Shown one piece after another: positions 1 to 8,144 of a DNA stretch of 64,000 bases; position 1 is the stretch's first letter, and each line of letters opens with the position of its first letter. The position numbers and the translations under genes are program-made. Origin of the DNA: Cytobacillus sp. NJ13 (GTDB taxonomy: Bacteria; Bacillota; Bacilli; Bacillales; Cytobacillaceae). The DNA is taken from the NCBI GenBank assembly GCA_030348385.1, contig JAUCFP010000006.1, forward strand, positions 806,001 through 870,000. Direction: 5' to 3'. Below the pieces are notes generated by a model. It saw only the letters and a program-made list of their open reading frames with translations, was not told the DNA's origin and searched no databases.

Positions 1-1281
1 TGGCTTTATTAAATAGGCAGTAGGTCTATCCCTAACCAATGTTGGTTCTGCGTCTGTAGCACTTAAGTATTTAACAGGGATATCCTGAACAGTGCCTGTT
101 GCAATATCAACCATTTCAAGAGTCTCATTCTCGATCTCTTTGTTTTCGCTATCAATGATTATTGGGTCATTGTCATTTGGTTTTAGGCCTTTTTTAATAA
201 GATTAAGTCTTTCAAATGCTACTAGATTTTTAATTTGTCTTGCATGACTGGCTGTTTGCTTAAGAATGCTCTCATGAGTGGCAATTTGGGCGTTCACTCT
301 GCGCGAAAAATCTTCACGGCCGATGCCAATGCCTCTGCTTTCTACCAGGAAGGAGAATGCTGGCTGAAGTCCGAATGAATTCCGGCCAATTCTTGGTTCA
401 GTGGAGCCCTCGATAATTTCAATTTCACCTTGGTCATCCAGGCCTGCTGTATAGTAAATTTCTGCGGAGATGCCATTATTCTCAAGCTCTTCCATAGCAG
501 GTTCAACAAATATACTGTCAGATGCCTGACGGATTTTTTCCGGTATATTGAGGTTTCGGCCAGACTGGATCAGAATATCGTGATACTTCAACGCGCCCTG
601 TTCTCCAACTTGATTAAAAGCACTGCTGTACACTGAATATTCATGAGCATCAATCACGACTTCCGGTGAATATTTTTTGAATTCTTCATGAATTGCCTTG
701 ACCTCAGGTGATTCGAGTTTTATATGATCGCGATTTCCGTCAAGGCCGTTGGCAAGCTGTCTTGTAAAAGCGTAGGAACCATCAGGATTGACTCTTGGTA
801 TGACAATGACATTAATATCGTCCAAAACGTCCTTGCCTAAATCACCGGCAAGCCTGTTGGCCAGGGCCAGGATAGATTCACCACTGGCAGGTTCGTTGCC
901 ATGAATCTGGCTCTGAACCCATACAATCGGCTTTTTTGATAAATAACCTGGTCTTATATGCTTATCCTTTGTGAAATAAAGGGCTGGTATTTCACGGCCT
1001 TCTTGAGATGTTCCGATTGATTTAACAGTCAGGTAAGGACTTTTAGCTTCGAGCTGCTTTATGTAAGACATCATTTCTTCTTGAGAAGTAAATGCATCCC
1101 CGTCCCTTGAAAAGGCAGGAGTCTTGTCAGTCACCTCGATTTCAGGAAAGAGGTGTCTTACTTGTTCAGGCTGGCTGTATGATTTCCCGTAATAGGGAGT
1201 TTCTGCCTGAACCACGGGTGCAGCCAATAAAGCAGCAGACAGGAGTACAGGAATAGTGCGTTTTTTTACTAGTTTTTTCAT
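1..1281 (-). CDS. M14-family zinc carboxypeptidase, secreted; C-terminus cut by window edge
   Basis: The minus-strand frame opens at ATG 1281 behind a GAGGAGG site and stays open to base 1, so the C-terminus lies outside the window. The N-terminus is a signal peptide (Lys-rich start, hydrophobic run, cleavage near VVQAE). Zinc and catalytic motifs of the M14 carboxypeptidase family are visible: HGNEPASGE (HxxE zinc ligands), VIDAHEYS (third zinc His) and FLVESRG (catalytic Glu). This predicts an exported metallopeptidase trimming peptides or cell-wall peptides; the substrate is unknown. A second, different M14 peptidase lies at 40817-41881. It is transcribed alone and points out of the window. 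Confidence 0.85.
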   Translation of the reverse strand, partial: MKKLVKKRTIPVLLSAALLAAPVVQAETPYYGKSYSQPEQVRHLFPEIEVTDKTPAFSRDGDAFTSQEEMMSYIKQLEAKSPYLTVKSIGTSQEGREIPALYFTKDKHIRPGYLSKKPIVWVQSQIHGNEPASGESILALANRLAGDLGKDVLDDINVIVIPRVNPDGSYAFTRQLANGLDGNRDHIKLESPEVKAIHEEFKKYSPEVVIDAHEYSVYSSAFNQVGEQGALKYHDILIQSGRNLNIPEKIRQASDSIFVEPAMEELENNGISAEIYYTAGLDDQGEIEIIEGSTEPRIGRNSFGLQPAFSFLVESRGIGIGREDFSRRVNAQIATHESILKQTASHARQIKNLVAFERLNLIKKGLKPNDNDPIIIDSENKEIENETLEMVDIATGTVQDIPVKYLSATDAEPTLVRDRPTAYLIKP

Positions 1282-1577
1282 CGGCTAATTTCCTCCTCTT
1301 CTAATTTCAATTCAATAATAGATGAAGAATATTTTAAGTGTCAAAAAATTTAGAATAGTATAAATTGAGGAGTTTAATGAATGATTTGTTTAAAAAGAAG
1401 TAATTGTAGGTGCTTAGTTCTAATATAATTCGGGGAACGAAATAGAATTGTTTCTAACTAGCAAAAATTCCCTACTTCCTATCTCAATAAAAACAGTGCT
1501 TTGGTTAGGAGTTGAAATTATAAAATTTATAAATTTTCTGAAAATAAGTTGATAAGCAAAGCCGGTTTTATCCTTCA

Positions 1578-1803
1578 TCCTTAATGGGACGGAACCAATT
1601 AGCAATCGGATTTTACTTTCCGCAGATTATGAGAAAACCCGAACTGCTGCAGCCGAGCATGAAGGAATTATTGACATATGCAGCTGAAGGAAAGCTGAAG
1701 CTGACAATTGGGGAAATCCATCCTCTTGATGACTGCCAAAGTGCATGAAAGAATGCAGTCGAGGCAAACAAAAGGAAACCTTATACTTGTACCTGCAAGA
1801 TAA
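1578..1803 (+). pseudogene. C-terminal remnant of a zinc-type alcohol dehydrogenase / quinone oxidoreductase
   Basis: A short stretch reads SLMGRNQLAIGFYFPQI, then MRKPELLQ, then LLTYAAEGKLKLTIGEIHPL, the familiar end of MDR-family quinone oxidoreductases. A TGA interrupts it at about 1745, and a frame change is needed to reach the expected ending GNLILVPAR and TAA at 1801-1803. No N-terminal two thirds is present. It is a decayed gene tail. The rest of the 1282-1923 gap is AT-rich and I see no other gene in it. Confidence 0.6.
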
Positions 1804-1923
1804 TCGGATGCCTGCCATTTAACAAGTGGCAGGCTCTTTTTCTATTAAACTGACAGGATTATAAGGATTTGTATAGAACATAATTAGTAGTGCTGATCCT
1901 ACTTTTAATGAGGGTGATTTCAT

Positions 1924-2697
1924 ATGGAAAAGGATGGAGTAAAGAAAAAGGTGCAAAATACATTCGGTAAAAATGCAGAAAAATATGTGACAAGCAAAAT
2001 TCATGCTGATTTAGCTGAGCTTAACCAGCTCGTTCAAACTCTGAAACCGCAGAAAGATTGGGTGGTATTAGATATCGCAACAGGAGGCGGGCATGTGGCC
2101 AAAAGTCTGGCACCTTTTGTTTCTCAGGTCTTTGCATCTGATATGACAAAAGAAATGCTGGCCAATACCGCAAGCCATCTGGAAGGCTTTAAAAACATCT
2201 GGTATGTCCTCGCGGATGCTGAAGCTTTGCCATTTCTGGATCAATACTTTGATGCGGTCACCTGCCGGATAGCCCCTCATCATTTTCCGAATCCGGAAAA
2301 GTTCATTTCGGAAGCTGGAAGGGTTTTAAAACCAGGCGGCCATTTCCTGATGATCGATAACGTAACACCAGATGAAAAAGAGCTGGCTGACTATATGAAC
2401 ACTGTCGAGAAATTCCGGGATGACAGTCATTACCGGTGTTTGTCGACAGGAGAGTGGAGAAAGCTGTTTGCTGCTTCCGGGCTGAATGAAATGAACTCGA
2501 AGAGCAGGAAGAAAAAATTTGAATTTCCGTCCTGGGTAAGAAGGACAGCCGAAAGTGACGAACAGATTAAGGCAGTGGAAGATTATATTTTGCAGGCTGA
2601 TCAAGCTGCTGCGGATTACTTTCAAATCGAATTTCATGAAGGCAGGGTGCAATCCTTTAAAGTGGATGAATGGATGGCACTTTGCGTGAAAAAATAG
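1924..2697 (+). CDS. class I SAM-dependent methyltransferase (UbiE/YcgJ-like)
   Basis: 257 aa; ATG at 1924 behind GAGGGTG. The SAM-binding glycine loop is VLDIATGGGHVAKSLAP (about residues 42-58), followed by the acidic end of strand 2 (ASDMTKEML), the ADAEALPF segment and the post-core LKPGGHFLMIDNV, which together define a Methyltransf_11/UbiE-like fold. The acceptor cannot be told; B. subtilis YcgJ-type proteins look the same. The downstream SDR starts 12 bases after the stop and its ribosome binding site overlaps this stop codon, so the two are probably co-transcribed. Confidence 0.8.
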   Translation: MEKDGVKKKVQNTFGKNAEKYVTSKIHADLAELNQLVQTLKPQKDWVVLDIATGGGHVAKSLAPFVSQVFASDMTKEMLANTASHLEGFKNIWYVLADAEALPFLDQYFDAVTCRIAPHHFPNPEKFISEAGRVLKPGGHFLMIDNVTPDEKELADYMNTVEKFRDDSHYRCLSTGEWRKLFAASGLNEMNSKSRKKKFEFPSWVRRTAESDEQIKAVEDYILQADQAAADYFQIEFHEGRVQSFKVDEWMALCVKK

Positions 2698-2709
2698 GAG
2701 GAAACAGTG

Positions 2710-3495
2710 ATGGATTTAAACCTGAAAAATAAAAAAGCGCTAGTGGTGGCTTCAAGCCAGGGGCTGGGAAAAGCAATTGCGGCACAGCTTGCACAGGAAG
2801 GCGCCGATGTGATGATTACAAGCAGGGACGAAGCAAAACTGCAAGCCGTTCAAAAGGAATTCCGTGACCAATATCATGTTGATGTTCAGTATCACCGTGC
2901 AGATGTTACAAATCCGGAAGAAATAAAACTGTTAGTCAAATATACGGCAGAAACACTTGGCGGAATCGATATTTTAATCAATAATGCAGGCGGACCTCCC
3001 GGGGGAACGTTTGAAACCTTAACAGATGAAGATTGGGAAAAAGCATTTCAATTAAATTTATTAAGCCATGTAAGACTGATCCGGGAAGCACTTCCCGAAT
3101 TAAAGAAAAATGGCGGCAGGATCATTAATATTGCTTCTTCAAGCATTAAGCAGCCGATACCAGGACTTCTGCTGTCCAATACATTCCGGTTGGGCATTGT
3201 CGGTCTGACCAAAACACTCTCAGAGGAATTGGCAGCTTATAATATCTTAATCAATACAGTAGCTCCGGGAAGGATTGCGACGGACAGAGTTGATTATCTG
3301 GATCAGCATAACGCGGACCAGCAAAACATCTCCAAAGAAGAAGTAGCAGAAAGAGCCAAACGCAATATCCCGCTGCGCAGATATGGAACCCCGGAAGAAT
3401 TTGCGAATGTCGTAACTTTCCTGGCTTCCGACGCAAGCAGCTATGTGACGGGAAGCTCCATATTGGTCGATGGCGGGATGGTGAAAGCTTTATAG
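2710..3495 (+). CDS. short-chain dehydrogenase/reductase lacking the YxxxK tyrosine
   Basis: 261 aa. ATG 2710 is preferred over GTG 2707 because AGGAGG (2696-2701) sits 8 bases upstream. The Rossmann motif ASSQGLGKAIA and INNAGGPPGG are present, as is the catalytic Ser region (IASSSIKQP). Where classical SDRs have YxxxK, this protein reads SNTFRLGIVGLTK, so the Tyr is replaced by Phe or displaced. This fits a divergent SDR subgroup annotated as 3-oxoacyl-ACP reductase-like, for which ordinary ketoreductase activity is doubtful. It follows the methyltransferase and ends in a terminator that includes its own stop codon in the loop. Confidence 0.8.
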   Translation: MDLNLKNKKALVVASSQGLGKAIAAQLAQEGADVMITSRDEAKLQAVQKEFRDQYHVDVQYHRADVTNPEEIKLLVKYTAETLGGIDILINNAGGPPGGTFETLTDEDWEKAFQLNLLSHVRLIREALPELKKNGGRIINIASSSIKQPIPGLLLSNTFRLGIVGLTKTLSEELAAYNILINTVAPGRIATDRVDYLDQHNADQQNISKEEVAERAKRNIPLRRYGTPEEFANVVTFLASDASSYVTGSSILVDGGMVKAL

Positions 3496-3508
3496 CAAGC
3501 TTTTTTTG
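3484..3508 (+). terminator. intrinsic terminator of the methyltransferase-SDR unit
   Basis: AAAGCTT (3484-3490) and AAGCTTT (3497-3503) pair around a 6-base loop that contains part of the SDR stop codon; a T run follows. The stem is short. Confidence 0.55.
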
Positions 3509-3524
3509 TTCGGACAGCTAGAGT

Positions 3525-4176
3525 GATAGTCCGAACCCGTGTGCAACTTTGGACTGTGAAGACAAGAATCGTGGTGTGAGAGTCCGAACCCGGGCCAACT
3601 TCGGACAGAGAAATCGAAAAACCCGGAGTGAGAGTCCGAACCCGGTCCAACTTCGGACAGAGAAGTCGAAAAACCCGGAGTGAGAGTCCGAACCACGTGC
3701 AACTTCGGATAGAGAAGTCGAAAATCCAGGTTTTAGAGTCTGAACCCGGTGCAACTTCGGACAGAGAAGTCGAAAAACCCGGAGTGAGAGTCCGAACCCA
3801 GGCCAACTTCGGACAGAGAAATCGAAAAACCCGGCGTGAGAGTCCGAACCCGGTGCAACTTCGGACAGAGAAATCGAAAAACCCGGAGTGAGAGTCCGAA
3901 CCCGGTGCAACTTCGGACAGAGAAGTCGAAAAATCCGGAGTGAGAGTCCGAACCCAGGCCAACTTCGGACAGAGAAATCGAAAAACCCGGCGTGAGAGTC
4001 CGAACCCAGGTCAACTTCGGACAGAGAAGTCGAAAAACCCGGTGTGAGAGACCGAACCCGTGTGCAGCTTTGGACTGTGAAGGCAAGAATCGTGGTGTGA
4101 GAGCCCGAACCCGGGCCAACTTCGGACAGAGAAATCGAAAATCCCGGTGTGAGAGTAAAAACCCGGTGCACCTGCT
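3525..4176. repeat. 52-bp tandem repeat array A, about 12.5 copies, each with a GTCCGAA/TTCGGAC dyad
   Basis: The phrase GAGAGTCCGAACCC recurs at 3578, 3630, 3682, 3734 (degenerate), 3786, 3838, 3890, 3942, 3994, 4046, 4099 and 4151, with a diverged first unit at 3525. Spacing is 52 bp (53 at two joints). Each unit holds GTCCGAA and TTCGGAC separated by about 11 bases, a 7-bp hairpin, plus a linker with GAGAAATCGAAAAACCCGG. Units at 3525 and 4046 share a variant (GACTGTGAAG, AAGAATCGTGG). Because 52 is not a multiple of 3 and the unit has no stop in several frames, long spurious reading frames cross it on both strands. It fills the gap between the converging SDR and MFS genes. Confidence 0.9.
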
Positions 4177-4190
4177 GGAAAACTCAGCAT

Positions 4191-4230
4191 AAAAAAAAGA
4201 CGATTTTCCGCATCTCTTAGGAAAATCGTC
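4191..4230 (-). terminator. intrinsic terminator of the MFS gene
   Basis: An 11-bp perfect stem, GACGATTTTCC (4199-4209) with GGAAAATCGTC (4220-4230), has an A run at 4191-4198 that becomes a T tract when read on the minus strand. Confidence 0.85.
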
Positions 4231-4237
4231 ATTCTCG

Positions 4238-5413
4238 TTAACCTCGTTTTGTAATCAGTATCCAGATATATAATAGTATGGAGATTCCTACCGAACCGGC
4301 TGCAGTCATATAAATGCTGCTGTAGCCAAACAAATGGGCGATTTGGCCAAAGACCATTGCACCTATCCCAACTCCGAGATCAAAAAAGGAGAAGAACGTT
4401 GCATTGGCCATCCCGCGGCGATTGGCAGGCGCTTCTTTGACAGACCAGGCCTGTAGGGCAGGCTGGACAGATCCAAATCCCAGACCATAAAGAATGGCCG
4501 CTATATACATGATCATGCTGTTCGGCAGCCATGCCAGCAGAAACATGGCTGCTAAAATCAGCACCGCACCAGGTAAAAACACAGCCTGATGTCCCCGTTG
4601 ATCATATAATCTGCCGGCAAAAGTCCGGGAAATCATTAAGGCAATCGCAAACAGCAGGAAATACCAGTGTATTCCGCCTATGCCTTTTTGAGCAGAGTAT
4701 ATTGGGAGAAACGAAGCGATGCCGCCGAAGGTAACGGTAATGAAAAATAAAAGAAATGAAGGCCTTAAGGCACTTTTTTCATAGATATCCCATCGCTTCA
4801 AGGGAACACTTTGTTTTTCAGCCTGCTTGTACTTGATTCTTGATGATAATACCAGTGCGGCTAAACCCAGCAGGGCACAAATTAAAAATAAGAGTTTGAA
4901 AGATATAACTCCGGCAAGCGCCAGTCCCAGGGTGGGACCGAAAGCCAGGGCTATGTTCCCGGAAAGACCGAAGTAGCCCATCCCTTCCCCGCGCCGCTTA
5001 GCAGGTATCAAATCGGTGGCAATGGTTCCGGAGGCTGTTGTTGAAAAACCCCAGCCAAATCCTTGGACAATCCTTAAGACAAATAAGAAGATTAGACTAT
5101 TAACAAATCCAAATGAACCAACTGAAAGTACAAAAATCGCAAGGCCCGTTAAATAGACAAAACGCCTTCCCTTTGTCTCCAGCGTATGTCCTGCATAAGG
5201 GCGCAATAGCAGAGCAGAGAATGTAAAAATGCCGACTACAATCCCGATCAGCTGGTCATTTCCTCCCAATTTTTCTACAAAAAGAGGGATGGTGGGCAAT
5301 GTCATTTGAAATCCGAGAAAAATAAAAAAGTTGGACATCAATATGAGCACAAAATCTCTGGACCAAATCTTTTCAGAGCCTGCATTCTGTTTTTTTGCTA
5401 GAGTATGAGCCAT
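4238..5413 (-). CDS. MFS transporter, 12 TM (DHA1/YwoG-like)
   Basis: 391 aa; start ATG 5413 preceded by GGAGG on the minus strand. It has alternating hydrophobic segments typical of 12-helix major facilitator carriers and the loop 2-3 signature region GHTLETKGRRFVYLTGL. The general shape, with a hydrophilic start and FIFLGFQMTLPTIPLFVEKLG, resembles uncharacterised Bacillus efflux-type carriers such as YwoG. The substrate is unknown. It is transcribed alone, converging on the repeat array and diverging from the P1 peptidase. Confidence 0.8.
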   Translation of the reverse strand: MAHTLAKKQNAGSEKIWSRDFVLILMSNFFIFLGFQMTLPTIPLFVEKLGGNDQLIGIVVGIFTFSALLLRPYAGHTLETKGRRFVYLTGLAIFVLSVGSFGFVNSLIFLFVLRIVQGFGWGFSTTASGTIATDLIPAKRRGEGMGYFGLSGNIALAFGPTLGLALAGVISFKLLFLICALLGLAALVLSSRIKYKQAEKQSVPLKRWDIYEKSALRPSFLLFFITVTFGGIASFLPIYSAQKGIGGIHWYFLLFAIALMISRTFAGRLYDQRGHQAVFLPGAVLILAAMFLLAWLPNSMIMYIAAILYGLGFGSVQPALQAWSVKEAPANRRGMANATFFSFFDLGVGIGAMVFGQIAHLFGYSSIYMTAAGSVGISILLYIWILITKRG

Positions 5414-5522
5414 ATAAATCCTCCCAAAAACGATGTAAAATGATTAGGTAATCTAAATATTTTTCTATTATAAATGAAAACAAATGGAAATTCTAATGAA
5501 TGCCACTTTAAGGAGGAACCAA

Positions 5523-6560
5523 ATGAAGATTAGAGAAAGAGGAATAACGATTGGAAAACTGCAGCCTGGCAAAAAGAATTGCATCACAGATGCAGAAGGG
5601 GTCATGGTGGGCCAAATCACTCTGGACTATCCTCTCAATAATGGCCAATATGCCTGTACCGGCGTAACCGCAGTTTTGCCCCATGGAGGAAATTTATTCC
5701 GTGAAAAGGTCCCGGCAGCAAGCTATGTCATCAATGGCTTTGGAAAAACGACGGGTCTGGTTCAGGTTGAAGAATTAGGCCTGATTGAATCTCCCATTAT
5801 GCTGACAAACACATTTGGGGTTCCGGCGGTCACACATGGAACCCTGGAATATTTGTTACGAACCACTCCTGAAATTGGAGACACAACTGGAACGGTCAAT
5901 ATCGTCGTGGGAGAATGCAATGATGGGTACCTAAATTCCATTCGGACACTTCCTGTGAGACCGGAACATGCAATAGCAGCCATTGAAAATGCCAATCCGG
6001 AAAGAGCGGAGGAAGGTGCGGTCGGAGCAGGGAAAGGCATGGTGTGTTTCGGATATAAGGGCGGAGCAGGAGCGTCATCGCGAATCATCAGCGAAGAACA
6101 AAGCTCAAAAGACTACATAATCGGGTGTCTGGTGGTCACCAATTTTGGCAATAAAGACGAATTTCCATTCAGCAAATACGGCCTGTCAGAAATTCCGCAG
6201 GAAACCAAAGACACGCCTGATGGCTCAATTATGATCATCCTGGCCACGGACGCACCCGTCAGTGACAGGCAGCTGAAAAGGCTTGCCAAAAGATGCGGCA
6301 TTGGCCTCGGCAGGACAGGCAGCCATTTCAGCAATGGCAGCGGGGATATCGTCATTGCTTTTTCAACTGCCAATAAAGTTTCTCACGGGAGCATCAATAT
6401 GATGGAAAATGCCTGTTTTATCAGAGACGACCATCCGCTTATGAATAGGCTTTTTCAAGGTGCTGCAGAAGCCGCGGAGGAAGCGATTCTGAATTCCTTG
6501 TCCCAGGGAGTAACGACGAAAGGACGGGAGGGAAGAGTAGTGGAGGGGATGTTTTCATAA
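5523..6560 (+). CDS. P1-family (S58) aminopeptidase/D-esterase, DmpA-like
   Basis: 345 aa from ATG 5523, chosen because AAGGAGG lies just upstream; an in-frame ATG at 5484 lacks such a site. The protein begins ITIGKLQPGKKNCITDAEGV and has VGAGKGMVCFGYKGGAGASS and DGSIMIILATDAP, hallmarks of the P1/DmpA family. In DmpA the precursor cuts itself before a Ser that becomes the nucleophile; the matching Gly-Ser here is near residues 234-235. Likely cytoplasmic, releasing N-terminal amino acids or hydrolysing amides and esters. It lies just upstream of the eut locus but has its own ribosome binding site, and an attenuator separates it from eutB1. Confidence 0.85.
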   Translation: MKIRERGITIGKLQPGKKNCITDAEGVMVGQITLDYPLNNGQYACTGVTAVLPHGGNLFREKVPAASYVINGFGKTTGLVQVEELGLIESPIMLTNTFGVPAVTHGTLEYLLRTTPEIGDTTGTVNIVVGECNDGYLNSIRTLPVRPEHAIAAIENANPERAEEGAVGAGKGMVCFGYKGGAGASSRIISEEQSSKDYIIGCLVVTNFGNKDEFPFSKYGLSEIPQETKDTPDGSIMIILATDAPVSDRQLKRLAKRCGIGLGRTGSHFSNGSGDIVIAFSTANKVSHGSINMMENACFIRDDHPLMNRLFQGAAEAAEEAILNSLSQGVTTKGREGRVVEGMFS

Positions 6561-6600
6561 GACATTTATTCGAAAAAGTCTATCTTTTCAGTTAATTACT

Positions 6601-6609
6601 TGATATAAT
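6601..6609 (+). promoter_or_regulatory. extended -10 promoter of the first eut leader
   Basis: TGATATAAT at 6601-6609 matches TGnTATAAT; no good -35 is visible. It is placed to start the leader RNA that contains the conserved eut box and terminator. Confidence 0.45.
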
Positions 6610-6614
6610 TATGG

Positions 6615-6689
6615 ACAAGTGAAAATACCAGGTGAGGGCGCCTTAATAGGTAAGCTGTTTTATGGCTTATTCTGTTAAGGCGCCTTTTT
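6615..6689 (+). promoter_or_regulatory. eutB1 leader: conserved eut box plus intrinsic attenuator (EutV/ANTAR target)
   Basis: ACAA (6615) stands exactly 18 bases, first base to last, before the end of CAGG (6632), as in the two other eut leaders. The next hairpin, AGGT-GAGGGC-GCCT (6630-6643), has a hexaloop with G at position 4, but position 1 is G rather than the A favoured by ANTAR proteins. It overlaps the terminator stem GGCGCCTTAA (6637-6646) with TTAAGGCGCC (6675-6684) and five T. Binding of EutV to the upstream hairpin would prevent the terminator from forming. Confidence 0.65.
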
Positions 6690-6712
6690 GTATGGAGCAG
6701 AATGTAACCGCT

Positions 6713-6726
6713 TACTAATAAGATTA
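6713..6726 (+). promoter_or_regulatory. cre-like CcpA site
   Basis: TGTAACCGCTTACT matches the consensus TGTAANCGNTNNCA except for the last base. It lies downstream of the attenuator and 44 bases before eutB1, a position suited to carbon-catabolite roadblock. Confidence 0.45.
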
Positions 6727-6769
6727 TAGCTGGTGCAGACCGCTCCCTATATTCGAAGGGAGGCAATTT

Positions 6770-8128
6770 ATGTTTACATGTAAATTAAAGAATGAAACCT
6801 ATCAATTCCGTTCAATTGCAGATGTTTTGGCAAAAGCCAGTGAGGAGAAATCTGGGGATAAAATGGCAGGCATTGCTGCTGGATCTTCTCTTGAACGAAT
6901 GGCAGCCAAAGTGGTGTTAAGTGAAATAACACTTAAGGAAATATATGAGAATCCGGTTATTGCATATGATACGGATGAAGTAACCCGCATAATCTATGAT
7001 GATCTTAATCTTTTTATTTATAAAGATATCGCAAACTGGTCTGTTGGAGAATTAAGGAATTATATTTTGTCACACCATACCAGTACCTCGGATTTGTTCA
7101 GAATCAGCAGGGGTCTGACGAGCGAAATGATCTCCGCTGCAGCAAAGCTGATGTCGAGCATTGACCTTGTAATGGCTTCACAGAAAATCAGGCCAACTGC
7201 CCATTGCAATACAACGATTGGCGAGCCTGGACGCCTGGCATTCCGCTGTCAGCCAAATCATCCCATTGATAATCCCGAGGGTATTCTTGCATCTATGAAA
7301 GAAGGCCTGTCCTATGGTTCGGGTGATGCTGTTATAGGTGTGAACCCCAACAATGACTCTGTGGAATCAGTCTCGAGGATTTTACATATGACTCATGATT
7401 TTATTCAAAAGTGGGAAATCCCAACGCAGAACTGTGTTCTTGCCCATATTACAACACAAATGCATGCCCTCAAAAAAGGAGCCCCTATAGCTCTTATGTT
7501 CCAAAGCCTTGCGGGGACACAGGCGGCAAATGATGATTTTGGAGTTTCAAAGGAAATTCTTGATGAAGCCTTTCAGCTGATGGCCACACAAGGCACATCT
7601 ACTGGCCCGAATCAGCTATACTTTGAAACTGGCCAGGGATCGGAAGTATCGCTTGATGCCCATTTTGGAATAGATATGCAGACACTCGAAGCACGTACCT
7701 ATGGATACGCCCGGCATTGGAAGCCGTTCATGGTTAATAATGTATCAGGTTTTATCGGGCCTGAGACAATTTATGACGGCAAACAGGTAATTCGTGCAGA
7801 TCTCGAGGACCTGTTTATGGGGAAAATGCATGGACTTCCAATGGGGATAGCCCCTACATATACCAACCATATGCAGGCAGATCAAAATGATCAGGAAATC
7901 GCCGGTATGCTGACTGCTCTTGCCGGTGCGAATTTTTATATGGGCGTGCCTGGAGGAGACGACGTTATGCTAAGCTATCAGGATACCAGCTATCATGATG
8001 ATGCAAGCTTAAGAGAAATGCTTGGGCTCCGCCCCCTTCGTGAATTCGAAATATGGCTTGTGAAAATGGGAATTATGGAAAATGGCAAACTAACCGAACG
8101 TGCGGGAGATCTATCTATTTTTAAGTAG
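6770..8128 (+). CDS. eutB: ethanolamine ammonia-lyase large subunit, divergent paralog 1
   Basis: 452 aa; ATG 6770 behind AAGGGAGG. It is clearly EutB (coenzyme-B12-dependent deamination of ethanolamine to acetaldehyde and ammonia), with full family length and motifs RCQPNHP, GVNPNNDSVES, FETGQGSE and YTNHMQADQND. Against E. coli numbering it has the equivalents of Arg160 (R159), Gln162 (Q161), Asn193 (N192) and Glu287 (E286). The substrate-site Asp362, however, is Ala361, in MGIAPTYTNH where EutB2 here has MGVDICYTNH. The cobalamin-dependent fold should be intact but substrate recognition may differ. It pairs with eutC1 directly downstream and has its own attenuated leader, apart from the main eut operon. 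Confidence 0.93.
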   Translation: MFTCKLKNETYQFRSIADVLAKASEEKSGDKMAGIAAGSSLERMAAKVVLSEITLKEIYENPVIAYDTDEVTRIIYDDLNLFIYKDIANWSVGELRNYILSHHTSTSDLFRISRGLTSEMISAAAKLMSSIDLVMASQKIRPTAHCNTTIGEPGRLAFRCQPNHPIDNPEGILASMKEGLSYGSGDAVIGVNPNNDSVESVSRILHMTHDFIQKWEIPTQNCVLAHITTQMHALKKGAPIALMFQSLAGTQAANDDFGVSKEILDEAFQLMATQGTSTGPNQLYFETGQGSEVSLDAHFGIDMQTLEARTYGYARHWKPFMVNNVSGFIGPETIYDGKQVIRADLEDLFMGKMHGLPMGIAPTYTNHMQADQNDQEIAGMLTALAGANFYMGVPGGDDVMLSYQDTSYHDDASLREMLGLRPLREFEIWLVKMGIMENGKLTERAGDLSIFK

Positions 8129-8144
8129 GAAGGGGGAAAGACTA

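Noticed and set aside
3525..4180. Possible CRISPR array in array A (and likewise array B at 23542-24180)
   Set aside because: Whole 52-bp units repeat without unique spacers, and no cas gene is nearby. They are plain tandem repeats.
3441..4232. Long open frames across array A on both strands, up to 217 codons, encoding SDSHSGFFDFSVRS-type repeats
   Set aside because: They arise from a stop-poor 52-bp unit cycling through three frames, have no proper ribosome binding site and overlap each other.
6561..6769. B12 riboswitch in the eut leaders
   Set aside because: The leaders are too short and lack the B12-box wording; the attenuators fit EutV control instead.
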